Notes under the pieces: model-generated
What the model was told of the DNA's origin: nothing
Seen by the model: only the letters and a program-made list of their open reading frames with translations
The model's database searches: none
Source of the DNA: Bacteroidota bacterium
Lineage (GTDB): Bacteria > Bacteroidota > Bacteroidia > B-17B0 > Aurantibacillaceae
Length of the DNA stretch: 62,758 nt
Assembly (NCBI GenBank): GCA_025362395.1
Contig: JANYGK010000079.1
Location: 1 to 62,758, forward strand
Direction of reading: 5' to 3'
Made by a program: the position numbers and the translations under genes
Shown here: positions 55,846-62,758 of the stretch, in pieces
Position numbering within the stretch: the first letter of the stretch is position 1
How the letters are laid out: each line of letters opens with the position of its first letter

Positions 55846-56187
55846 ATGGCTTTATTGGAAGAAAAAGAAACAGAAAAATTATTTTACTCTATTGGCGAAG
55901 TAGCTGAGATGTTTGATGTAAACACATCGTTGATCCGCTTTTGGGAAAAAGAATTTGACATCATTGCCCCTTCTAAAAACAAAAAAGGGAATCGTCTTTT
56001 CACCAAAAAAGATATTGAAAATTTCAAACTTATTTTCCATTTTGTAAAAGAGAAAGGATATACCCTGCAGGGCGCTAAGGACAAGCTTAAAGGTGGGTTT
56101 AAAGAGTCGGATCAGGTTAAAATAGAAGTCATTGGTAAATTAAAAAATATCAAAGATCAGTTGCTTAATATCAAAGATTCGCTGTAA
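55846..56187 (+). CDS. Short MerR-family transcriptional regulator
   Basis: This 113-residue protein has an N-terminal MerR winged helix (YSIGEVAEMFDVNTSLIRFW, then RLFTKKDIENFKLI), a helical linker and no effector-binding domain. IRFWEKEFDIIAPSKNKKGN is typical of a Bacteroidota housekeeping group of short MerR proteins whose regulon is not established. It stands alone between pbpC and the M16 gene. The C-terminal ends in IKDQLLNIKDSL, a likely dimerisation coil. Confidence 0.87.
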   Translation: MALLEEKETEKLFYSIGEVAEMFDVNTSLIRFWEKEFDIIAPSKNKKGNRLFTKKDIENFKLIFHFVKEKGYTLQGAKDKLKGGFKESDQVKIEVIGKLKNIKDQLLNIKDSL

Positions 56188-56307
56188 TTTCTTTTCCTCC
56201 GGCGAATTTTATTTGCCCTGATTTTTCCTTGTTAAACATTTCAAATAAGTTCAACTTAACCGGTGAATAAAGCATATTATTTCACCTAATTACTGTAAAT
56301 TTAAGCC

Positions 56308-57591
56308 ATGACATTGAACAGAAAATTAGCACCCGATTTTAAAACGATCGATAAAATTGATATACAACACGCCGAATCTTCTACATTAGATAACGGAATT
56401 AAAGTGTACACAATCGATAGCGGTTCGCAGGAACTTACTAAAATTGAATTTATTTTTAAAGCAGGTATGTACTACCAGGATCAACCTTTGGTGGCATCAG
56501 CTTCAAATAATTTACTGGAAACAGGAACTAAGAGTTATACGGCAAATCAATTATCGGATGAAATAGATTTTTTCGGTTCCTTTTTTGAATGCGCTGTAGA
56601 TCAGGATTACTCTGCACTTGCGCTGTTCAGCTTAAATAAATACCTTGATAAAAGTCTTCATTATGTGGAAGAGATCATTAAATATCCTACATTCCCGAAA
56701 GATGAATTTGATATTTATATCTCTAATAAAAAACAAAAACATTTAGTTAATTCTCAAAAAGTAAATGTATTAGCGCGACGTCGCTTTACTGAATTGTTAT
56801 TCGGAGAACAGCACCCTTACGGAAGAGATGTAAAAACAGAAGATTTCGATAAATTAAATTTAGACGTGATCAAATCATTTTACAGATCACATTACCATTC
56901 TTCAAACTGTACCATTGTGGCTTCGGGTAAATTACCGGCAACATTAATTCAGGTGCTGAACCAATTCTTCGGGCAAACTACCTGGGGCGATGTACAGCCT
57001 ATAAATACGCCTGTTACAAAATTAAGCACAAGCTCTGAACGAAAGCATTTTATTGAGAAGCCTGATGCTATTCAGTCTGCTATAAGAGTGGGGAGAACGT
57101 TATTTAATAAAACGCATCCTGATTATTTTAAATTCCAGGTGTTGAATACTATTTTGGGCGGCTATTTCGGTTCACGCTTAATGGCTAATATCCGCGAAGA
57201 TAAAGGCTACACTTATGGTATAGGAAGCGGGTTATCCTCATTGGTAAATGGCGGATACTTTTTTATCTCAACCGAAGTAGGAGCAGATGTCACTAATAAC
57301 ACATTGGAGGAAATTTACAAGGAAATAAAATTATTACGTGACCATTTAGTTAACCCGGAAGAATTGGAAACGGTTCGTAACTATATATTGGGGCAATTCT
57401 TAAGAAGTGTGGACGGCCCTTATGCCTTAGCAGATAAATTCAAAGCTATTTGGGAGTTTGGTTTAGATTACGATTATTTTGAAAAATATTTTGACGCGGT
57501 TAAAAAAATCACTCCCGAAGAAATAAAAGCATTAGCAAATACTTATTTGCAGGAAAAAGATTTGATAGAACTAGTAGTAGGAAAAAAATAA
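56308..57591 (+). CDS. M16-family peptidase homologue without the zinc motif
   Basis: The 427-residue protein has the two-lobed M16 fold (DNGIKVYTIDSGSQELTKIE at the start; FGSRLMANIREDKGYTYGIG carrying the substrate-binding Arg/Tyr pair near residues 293-305). The HxxEH zinc motif is missing: the aligned segment is N68-L-L-E71-T72. Bacteroidota usually encode an active and an inactive M16 protein side by side; here only the inactive type is present. There is no obvious signal peptide. It likely acts as the substrate-binding half of a heterodimer whose active partner is elsewhere. Confidence 0.85.
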   Translation: MTLNRKLAPDFKTIDKIDIQHAESSTLDNGIKVYTIDSGSQELTKIEFIFKAGMYYQDQPLVASASNNLLETGTKSYTANQLSDEIDFFGSFFECAVDQDYSALALFSLNKYLDKSLHYVEEIIKYPTFPKDEFDIYISNKKQKHLVNSQKVNVLARRRFTELLFGEQHPYGRDVKTEDFDKLNLDVIKSFYRSHYHSSNCTIVASGKLPATLIQVLNQFFGQTTWGDVQPINTPVTKLSTSSERKHFIEKPDAIQSAIRVGRTLFNKTHPDYFKFQVLNTILGGYFGSRLMANIREDKGYTYGIGSGLSSLVNGGYFFISTEVGADVTNNTLEEIYKEIKLLRDHLVNPEELETVRNYILGQFLRSVDGPYALADKFKAIWEFGLDYDYFEKYFDAVKKITPEEIKALANTYLQEKDLIELVVGKK

Positions 57592-57600
57592 ATTTTATTC

Positions 57601-58731
57601 GTGGCAAAAATTTTTATTATAGGTCCTGCATTCCCTTTGCGTGGCGGTTTAGCAACGTTCGACGAATTATTCTGTAACGCGTTTAATGAACAGGGACATT
57701 CCTGCGAAATTATTTCGTACAGTTTACAATACCCCGGCTTTTTATTTCCCGGGAGCACGCAGTTTGATACCTCAGGTGTTGCTCCTAAACATTTAAAGAT
57801 CCATACTCTCATCAATTCAGTCAATCCTTTATCATGGATCAAAACGGCAAGGTTCATTAAAAAACAAAAACCTGATTTTATCGTCTTTCGTTTTTGGATT
57901 CCCTTTATGGGGCCTGCATTGGGAAGCATAGCTCGCATGGTTCGTAAAAGCGGCGTAAAAGTTTTAGCAATTACCGATAATGTGATTCCTCACGAAAAAA
58001 GGATCGGTGACGCTGCCTTTTCTAAATATTTTATCAACGGCTGCGATGGTTTTGTAACTATGAGTAAAGCGGTAATGAAGGATCTTGAAAAGTTTACGAC
58101 AACACCGCACAAAAAATATTTATTACATCCCTTATATACTTCCTTTGGTGAGAAAATTGATAAATATACTGCCCGCAAAGCGTTAGGACTGGATGAACAT
58201 AAAAAGATTGTCTTATTTTTTGGCTTGATCCGGAAATACAAAGGATTAGATATGTTACTGGATGCCTTTCATGAATTGAAATCAAGCCCGGATATTAATT
58301 TGTTGATTGCCGGTGAATTTTATGAAGATAAGCAACCATATTTAGACCTCATTGAAAAATACCAAATTCAGGATCGTGTTATCTTACACGGAAAGTTTAT
58401 TGCCAATGAAGACGTAAAATTATATTTTTCAGCAGCCGACCTGGTTGCTTTGCCTTACAGAAGTGCTACACAGAGCGGAGTAACGCAGGTCTCCTTTCAT
58501 TTTGAAGTGCCTACATTGGTAACAAATGTTGGAGGCTTATCGGAAATTATTCCGGATAAAATTGCCGGTTACGTTGTAGATTCTTCCGGTAAAGCTATTG
58601 CAGAAGCGATTAAAGATTATTTTGAAAATAACAGAATAGCTGCGTTTACAGAAGGCATGAGGAAAGAAAAACAAAAATACGATTGGAAGATATTTGTAAA
58701 TGAAGTGTTTGATTTATTTAAAAAATTGTAA
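57601..58731 (+). CDS. Glycosyltransferase family 4
   Basis: The 376-residue protein starts at GTG. KIFIIGPAFPLRGGLATFDE is a GT4 N-terminus; FGLIRKYKGLDMLLDAF, LLIAGEFYED and VALPYRSATQSGVTQVSFHF followed by TNVGGLSEIIPD form the donor site. The E-x7-E first Glu is replaced by Gln/Ser in this subgroup. It lies outside the large cluster and 9 bp after the M16 gene, so it may contribute to lipopolysaccharide core or another conserved glycan. The acceptor is unknown. Confidence 0.85.
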   Translation: MAKIFIIGPAFPLRGGLATFDELFCNAFNEQGHSCEIISYSLQYPGFLFPGSTQFDTSGVAPKHLKIHTLINSVNPLSWIKTARFIKKQKPDFIVFRFWIPFMGPALGSIARMVRKSGVKVLAITDNVIPHEKRIGDAAFSKYFINGCDGFVTMSKAVMKDLEKFTTTPHKKYLLHPLYTSFGEKIDKYTARKALGLDEHKKIVLFFGLIRKYKGLDMLLDAFHELKSSPDINLLIAGEFYEDKQPYLDLIEKYQIQDRVILHGKFIANEDVKLYFSAADLVALPYRSATQSGVTQVSFHFEVPTLVTNVGGLSEIIPDKIAGYVVDSSGKAIAEAIKDYFENNRIAAFTEGMRKEKQKYDWKIFVNEVFDLFKKL

Positions 58732-58740
58732 CTTTATAAT

Positions 58741-58929
58741 ATGTTTAAATTAGATCGAACCGCACATTCTTCGGGTAAAATCACAGATTTCAAAAAAGAA
58801 TCTGATAACTATAAAAACCTTGATTTAAAACAAATAGGAGAAATTTTTTCTTATCTGCAAAGCGTATCCTATAATTATCCCGTCGATAAGCCGATAAAAA
58901 TGGATAAATCATTTTTTACGATGCGTTAA
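58741..58929 (+). CDS. Small hypothetical protein paired with nucleotidyltransferase
   Basis: This 62-residue hydrophilic protein begins MFKLDRTAHSSGKITDFKKE and ends KMDKSFFTMR. The framing by L-D-R-T and M-D-K-S-F motifs resembles short proteins I recall next to nucleotidyltransferase genes in Bacteroidota. Its stop is directly followed by the ATG of the nucleotidyltransferase, so the two form a unit, possibly of toxin-antitoxin type. No DNA-binding motif is evident and the function is unknown. Confidence 0.6.
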   Translation: MFKLDRTAHSSGKITDFKKESDNYKNLDLKQIGEIFSYLQSVSYNYPVDKPIKMDKSFFTMR

Positions 58930-59397
58930 ATGGGAAATATTTTTAATGATGATTTTCAAGATTTTCTAATATCTCTTAATGATGCAAACGTAAAGTATGT
59001 GTTAGTTGGAGGATATTCTGTCATATTTCACGGTTTTCCGAGAACAACAGGTGATCTGGATATTTTTGTAGAAGTATCAAAAGAAAATTATCATAGGTTG
59101 GAAAGAGCTTTCTATAAGTTTGGGCTATCTGTATTTGATATGACTGAAATTAATTTTTTGTTTAATAAAGACCTTAATGTATTCTCATTTGGAAGAGCTC
59201 CGGTCTCGATTGAAATTTTAAAAGAAATTTCGGGGTTAACTTTTGAAGAAGTTTACAAAAATGCTGTCAGTACTAAGATTGAGAATATCCCATTAAAGAT
59301 AATTCATTTAAAGGATTTAATTCATAATAAGAGAATTAGTGGTAGAGCAAAAGATATAAATGATATTGAGAATTTAGATAATGATAATAAGAAGTAA
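58930..59397 (+). CDS. Nucleotidyltransferase-fold protein (MNT/DUF6036-like)
   Basis: The 155-residue protein has the polymerase-beta-type motif GGYSVIFHGFPRTTGDLDIF near residues 23-42, with the two Asp of D-L-D for metal binding, and a later KIIHLKDLIHNKRISGRAKD, where Lys/Arg-rich helices follow. Such minimal nucleotidyltransferases are often halves of toxin-antitoxin or AbiE-like modules. It pairs with the 62-residue gene upstream and overlaps the GHMP kinase start by 17 bases, an unusual amount that suggests later insertion or translational coupling. Confidence 0.8.
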   Translation: MGNIFNDDFQDFLISLNDANVKYVLVGGYSVIFHGFPRTTGDLDIFVEVSKENYHRLERAFYKFGLSVFDMTEINFLFNKDLNVFSFGRAPVSIEILKEISGLTFEEVYKNAVSTKIENIPLKIIHLKDLIHNKRISGRAKDINDIENLDNDNKK

Positions 59398-60406
59398 AGC
59401 ACCCTTAAGGATCGGGTTAGCGGGTGGTGGTACAGACGTTTCGCCATACAGTGATTTATACGGCGGCGCTATTTTAAATGCCACCATCGATCTGTATGCT
59501 TATGCGAGCTTAGAGCCTTTAAACAACGGCACCATTGAGTTTTGCATTGATGGTACCGATAAAGTAATTCGTGTAACGTCAACAAAAGAATTAGAGTTGG
59601 TTGAAGGCTTCGAATTATTTATCGGTGTGTATAACCGTATCATTAAACAATTTAATTTAGAGCCTTTATCATTTCGATTAACCTCTTATATTGAGGCTCC
59701 GCAAGGCTCAGGGCTCGGTACATCGTCTACCATTGTGGTATCATTGATCGGTGCATTTGTAGAATGGTTAAAACTGCCTTTAGCAAAATATGATATCGCG
59801 CACCTGGCTTACGAAATTGAACGTATAGACCTTAACATGAGCGGTGGTAAACAGGATCAATATGCAGCTACCTTTGGCGGTATAAATTTTATGGAATTTT
59901 TAGCGAATGATACAGTTATTGTAAATCCTTTGCAGTTAAAAGACGAAATACTTTATGAGCTGGAATTTAATTTATTATTGTACTTCACCGCTACACAGCG
60001 CTTATCGGCAAGCATTATTAATGAGCAGGTTAAAAATGTAAAAGATAAAAATGAAAAATCGGTTGATGCCATGCATAATTTAAAAGAACAGGCACAACAA
60101 ATGAAAGACAGCTTGCTTCGTGGCGACTTAAATAAAATTGGTGAGATCCTGCATTTCGGTTGGATCAACAAAAAACAAATCGCCAAATCTATTTCCAATG
60201 AATTGATTGATACTGTTTATATAACTGCCATTACTACAGGCGCTACCGGTGGAAAAATTTCAGGTGCAGGCGGAGGCGGTTTTATGTTTTTTTATTGCCC
60301 GGGAGTTACTAAAGTTAAAGTTGCCAGGGCCATTGAAGGTTTAGGCGGGCGGGTACAATCGTTTAAATTCACCACACAGGGCTTAACCACTTGGACGAGC
60401 CTTTAA
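59381..60406 (+). CDS. GHMP kinase, heptose-7-phosphate kinase-like (HddA)
   Basis: The 341-residue protein opens IIRSKAPLRIGLAGGGTDVS and has the ATP-binding GSGLGTSSTIVVSLIGAF and the C-terminal GATGGKISGAGGGGFMFF, all as in D-glycero-alpha-D-manno-heptose 7-phosphate kinases. These phosphorylate heptose 7-phosphate at C1 on the way to GDP-heptose used in surface glycans. GmhA and HddC genes are not adjacent, so related fuco-/galactokinase-like roles remain possible. It is closed by the hairpin at 60410-60442. Confidence 0.83.
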   Translation: MIIRSKAPLRIGLAGGGTDVSPYSDLYGGAILNATIDLYAYASLEPLNNGTIEFCIDGTDKVIRVTSTKELELVEGFELFIGVYNRIIKQFNLEPLSFRLTSYIEAPQGSGLGTSSTIVVSLIGAFVEWLKLPLAKYDIAHLAYEIERIDLNMSGGKQDQYAATFGGINFMEFLANDTVIVNPLQLKDEILYELEFNLLLYFTATQRLSASIINEQVKNVKDKNEKSVDAMHNLKEQAQQMKDSLLRGDLNKIGEILHFGWINKKQIAKSISNELIDTVYITAITTGATGGKISGAGGGGFMFFYCPGVTKVKVARAIEGLGGRVQSFKFTTQGLTTWTSL

Positions 60407-60409
60407 AAT

Positions 60410-60442
60410 AAACGCTGCCGTAGCTTAACTCCGACAGCGTTT
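60410..60442. terminator. Hairpin after the GHMP kinase
   Basis: Arms aaacgctg (60410-60417) and cagcgttt (60435-60442) pair perfectly, with two more G-C pairs inside after a mismatch. The tail is better as a minus-strand terminator (tttatttt after the stem) than on the plus strand, where only ttt follows. Confidence 0.65.
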
Positions 60443-60450
60443 GAATAATA

Positions 60451-60570
60451 CTTCGCACAGGTTATTCAGTAAATTGATGAATACGCATGGGAATTAAATT
60501 TCTTAAAACGTTGTTCAATCGTCAGATAGAAATTAAAGACTTCTCAATCAATCATTGCCCCTGTGCGAAG
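60451..60570. ncRNA. Candidate structured RNA of about 120 nt (6S-like shape)
   Basis: The ends form a perfect 11-bp stem (cttcgcacagg 60451-60461, cctgtgcgaag 60560-60570). Inside are an unpaired bubble, an 8-bp stem with one bulge (60473-60480 with 60544-60552), and a further stem around aatttct / agaaatt (60497-60503 with 60528-60534). A closed end stem, internal bubble and long apical arm is the general plan of 6S RNAs, and a 6S-Flavo class of about this size is known in Bacteroidota. The strand is undetermined and no clear promoter was found, so this is a structural candidate only. Confidence 0.35.
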
Positions 60571-60621
60571 ATTTCCTAAACTTGGGCGGGTTATTTTATT
60601 CTTAGATCAGTGTAATAATCG

Positions 60622-61779
60622 TTACTTACAGGTTAGTAGCCTTTCATTTTGTAATACGATTAGTTGTATTTGCGTTAATTGATTAAGCACTTCCGCATTT
60701 GTTCCATAATAGTATTTATAAGATGGATCATATATATTGTCCGGATCTTTTGTCACTATTTTATTTAAGGGTTTACTATCTGCTTTAGTATTATACTCTT
60801 TAATTAGATGGTTTAATGTGACAATTTTATCTTGCTGATAATTATCAAAGCCGCTATCACGTATATATAATTCTTTGGAGTCAAAATCATTTGGAATTGC
60901 AGCACTACCCGTTTCTAATGAAATTATAGAACTTTTTACCTGATCACATAAGTCAACTATTTGATTTGCCGGCTTTAGTGTTGCACTTTTCACCGAATCA
61001 CTTTTAAAGGCAGCAGCACACAATTTTTTTTCAGTCGCTACAAGTTGTTCATTGATTAAAAAGACGGTTGTATTTTTTATATTAATTGTTTTTGTTCCTT
61101 TTGGTGATCTTACCAATGTTAACCAAAGCCCGCAAGCCATAATGATCATAACGGATATGGCGATCGTATTTACTTTGTTTTCAGGTTTTTTAATTCCTGT
61201 AAAAAAGAAAACCGGTAAAAACACACATGCTAAAATTCCAACTCCCATATAACCCACTTCCATAGAAGACGGCCAATGCATGACTCTGAATAAAATGTGA
61301 AGACTTATTAATATCCCGGCAACGATGCCTAATGCTAATATTACTTTGTCTTTGGTTTGTTGACGGTCTTTTACTTTTAACATAAAAAGTAAAGGAAGAA
61401 AAATACAGCTTGAGGAGCCAATACCCAATACGATGAACAGGGGTGCTCCAGGCCAATACATAAATTTAAAAAGTATACCGAATATCATTGCTATTGCGGA
61501 AAATGTTCCACTAACGATCATTATCTTTTTCATGGTGTAATAGTTTTTATAAGTTAGTAATAGGATGGTTTCTTCTTCTATCTCCCATAAGGCATTTTTA
61601 TAAAATGTTTTAATGGTTTTTTGGTAGAAGCTCTCAAAGTCTCCGTTCTCTTCGAGATCTTGCTCTATGATACAACATATATGATCGAGGAGGTTTTGCT
61701 GCAGGCTCTCCATCTCAACGCCACGTGCACTAATGTCGTTAAGAATGTAATCTATTTGTATATCACTGATGCGGTACAT
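60622..61779 (-). CDS. Membrane protein with HAAS-like N-terminus and two GldL-like helix pairs
   Basis: The 385-residue protein has a helical N-terminal segment (about 1-70, LQQNLLDHICCIIEQDLEEN) like HAAS domains found beside PadR genes, and then two related transmembrane hairpins. These contain GILFKFMYWPGAPL and HILFRVMHWPSS, closely resembling GldL (GALFKIMHWPGAS). The proton-motor Glu of GldL is not conserved in either copy. A soluble helical C-terminus (about 225-385) follows. PadR lies just upstream on the same strand. Its function is unknown; a PadR-controlled membrane stress or signalling protein is plausible. Confidence 0.7.
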   Translation of the reverse strand: MYRISDIQIDYILNDISARGVEMESLQQNLLDHICCIIEQDLEENGDFESFYQKTIKTFYKNALWEIEEETILLLTYKNYYTMKKIMIVSGTFSAIAMIFGILFKFMYWPGAPLFIVLGIGSSSCIFLPLLFMLKVKDRQQTKDKVILALGIVAGILISLHILFRVMHWPSSMEVGYMGVGILACVFLPVFFFTGIKKPENKVNTIAISVMIIMACGLWLTLVRSPKGTKTINIKNTTVFLINEQLVATEKKLCAAAFKSDSVKSATLKPANQIVDLCDQVKSSIISLETGSAAIPNDFDSKELYIRDSGFDNYQQDKIVTLNHLIKEYNTKADSKPLNKIVTKDPDNIYDPSYKYYYGTNAEVLNQLTQIQLIVLQNERLLTCK

Positions 61780-61820
61780 GTATTCCGGTTTAGTTTATAC
61801 TATAAGGCGTTTAAGCTATA

Positions 61821-61896
61821 TAGAAACATAGATTTAATTTAATCTTTAGAAGTATCACATTACATATCACATTTTCTATGTGTCTATGTGGTTAAA
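61821..61896. repeat. Imperfect inverted repeat with ATGTG tandem, ending in GTGGTTAAA
   Basis: In the gap between the PadR gene and its membrane partner, tagaaacataga (61821-61832) pairs with tctatgtgtcta (61875-61886) with one mismatch. CACAT occurs at 61856 and 61868 and ATGTG at 61878 and 61886. The end gtggttaaa echoes the element at 246-286. Confidence 0.4.
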
Positions 61897-61899
61897 GTA

Positions 61900-62241
61900 T
61901 TATACGGTCTTTGTTTTAATATCCAACAAAAATTTCATGGTTTCCATAAAGTCGGCAAGCTCGCTCACCTTTTCTTTTGTTTTAGTTTTTCCGCTCGGGC
62001 TTAAGCTGTAATACTTTCTTACACGCTTTCCTATATACTCTGTTTCGGTAGTTACTAAGCCGTCATCTTCTAATGCGTGCAACGTAGGATATAACGCCCC
62101 TTCTGTTATTTGGATTTTATCCAAGGTCAGTTCTTTTACCCGCTGAGTAATTTCATAACCGTACATTTTTTTATTATCGGCAAGCAGTTTTAAAACAATT
62201 GTTTTTAAAGTGCCTTTTATAAGTTCTGAAGAGTAAATCAT
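61900..62241 (-). CDS. PadR-family transcriptional regulator
   Basis: This 113-residue winged-helix protein has ELIKGTLKTIVLKLLADNKK and GYEITQRVKELTLDKIQITE, GALYPTLHALEDDGLV and KRVRKYYSLSPSGK, the standard PadR signature, with a short C-terminal helix. PadR proteins repress nearby genes, often including themselves and a neighbouring HAAS/membrane protein gene; that partner lies 120 bp downstream on the same strand. A 6-bp inverted repeat overlapping a -7-like box in front of the gene is a candidate operator. Confidence 0.92.
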   Translation of the reverse strand: MIYSSELIKGTLKTIVLKLLADNKKMYGYEITQRVKELTLDKIQITEGALYPTLHALEDDGLVTTETEYIGKRVRKYYSLSPSGKTKTKEKVSELADFMETMKFLLDIKTKTV

Positions 62242-62265
62242 GATGTTATAAGTCTATACTTAAGA

Positions 62266-62291
62266 CAAAGATACATCAGATTCTTATGTAT
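62266..62291 (-). promoter_or_regulatory. Candidate PadR promoter and operator
   Basis: On the minus strand TATCTTTG (62266-62273) is a perfect TAnnTTTG box 24 bp before the PadR start. It overlaps the inverted repeat ATACAT-N9-ATGTAT (62271-62291). PadR operators are usually ATGT/ACAT dyads, here in the opposite order, so autoregulation is plausible but not proven. Confidence 0.4.
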
Positions 62292-62435
62292 TTGACTATT
62301 ATGCATAAAATATTTATTAAAACATTGATAATCATTAGTTTAAATTTAGTCTGCTTATATTTAAACTATAGAAAAGGTTATTATTTGATATTAACGATGT
62401 GTGTTTTTCGCTTGCAAATTCTTTAAATTTATAAC

Positions 62436-62758
62436 ATGACAGATGAAATAATCTTAAATGAAGCCACCTTTAGCCCGAGAGTAAAAACGTATATATTCTT
62501 TGTGGTACTTTTCTTTTTAATTACGAGTATTATTGGCATTATCGTTATTCCGTTTTGGGTATTTGGTTTGGGACAATGGCTTAGCGGTAAATTCTTTAAA
62601 ACATTATCCTGTACAATTACCAATAAAAATTTAAGATTTTCCAAAGGATTAATTATTCATATCGAAAAAACAATTCCGCTTGAAAACATCCAAGACCTTT
62701 CATTTGTAGGAGGCCCTATACTCAGGGCTTTTGGGTTAACACTCATCAGGATAGAAAC
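62436..62758 (+). CDS. PH-domain membrane protein (YdbT/YdbS-like), 5' part
   Basis: From the ATG at 62436 an open frame runs off the right edge (107 codons visible). It has one or two membrane helices (FFVVLFFLITSIIGIIVIPF and onward) and then LSCTITNKNLRFSKGLI and KTIPLENIQDLSFVGGPILR, the bacterial PH (bPH2) motif where a membrane-proximal beta domain follows the helices. Such proteins are of unclear function and have been linked to membrane stress. It is divergent from the PadR gene. Confidence 0.8.
   Translation, partial: MTDEIILNEATFSPRVKTYIFFVVLFFLITSIIGIIVIPFWVFGLGQWLSGKFFKTLSCTITNKNLRFSKGLIIHIEKTIPLENIQDLSFVGGPILRAFGLTLIRIE

Overview
The window looks like a chromosomal segment of an AT-rich member of the Bacteroidota. 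It carries a porP/sprF-like gene followed by gldK, gldL, gldM and gldN (type IX secretion/gliding core), an exosortase of the XrtF type, a UpxY/NusG-like antiterminator heading a polysaccharide locus, and -7 boxes of the TAnnTTTG form typical of this phylum. No rRNA, tRNA, insertion sequence or CRISPR array was seen.

Left flank (1-10212): the 5' end of ispG (minus), a cyclase-family hydrolase (minus), then porP-gldKLMN on the plus strand, ending in a bidirectional terminator against glyA (serine hydroxymethyltransferase, minus). Next comes a minus-strand exosortase island: a 71-residue Pro-rich protein with a PID-type C-terminal sorting signal, a terminator, the exosortase, and an exosortase-associated membrane protein.

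Centre (10314-49988): 36 consecutive plus-strand genes, mostly overlapping or a few bases apart, form a 39.7 kb surface-polysaccharide cluster that ends in a strong bidirectional terminator. It starts with a Wzc-like BY-kinase/chain-length protein carrying a (YG)n tail and a UpxY-like antiterminator. It then holds an ABC exporter (Wzm/Wzt), four GT4-type and one GT2-type glycosyltransferases plus a possible sialyltransferase-like enzyme, and nucleotide-sugar enzymes. The chemistry is strikingly nitrogen-rich. HisH/HisF-like and WbpG-like proteins suggest an acetamidino sugar, and three asparagine-synthase-like amidotransferases suggest uronamides or similar amides. Three DegT aminotransferases, a WlbA/B/C-like 3-acetamido module and a sugar N-formyltransferase beside an ArnC-like transferase add amino and acylamino groups. 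A nonulosonic-acid module holds a NeuB-SpsF fusion, a second NeuB with SAF domain, a KdsC-like phosphatase and a YhcH/NanQ-like protein. Acyl decoration comes from MBOAT plus SGNH, hexapeptide acetyltransferases and an acyltransferase-3. I saw no priming transferase, Wza-type exporter, Wzx flippase or clear Wzy polymerase, so these must lie elsewhere or be replaced.

Right flank (50049-62758): a second acyltransferase-3 (minus) and an amidophosphoribosyltransferase (minus), then penicillin-binding protein 1C, a short MerR regulator, a zinc-motif-less M16 peptidase homologue, a GT4 glycosyltransferase, a small protein/nucleotidyltransferase pair, and a heptose-phosphate-type GHMP kinase. After a hairpin and a possible structured RNA come a membrane protein with two GldL-like transmembrane hairpins (minus) and a PadR regulator (minus). 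The 5' part of a PH-domain membrane protein (plus) runs off the end.
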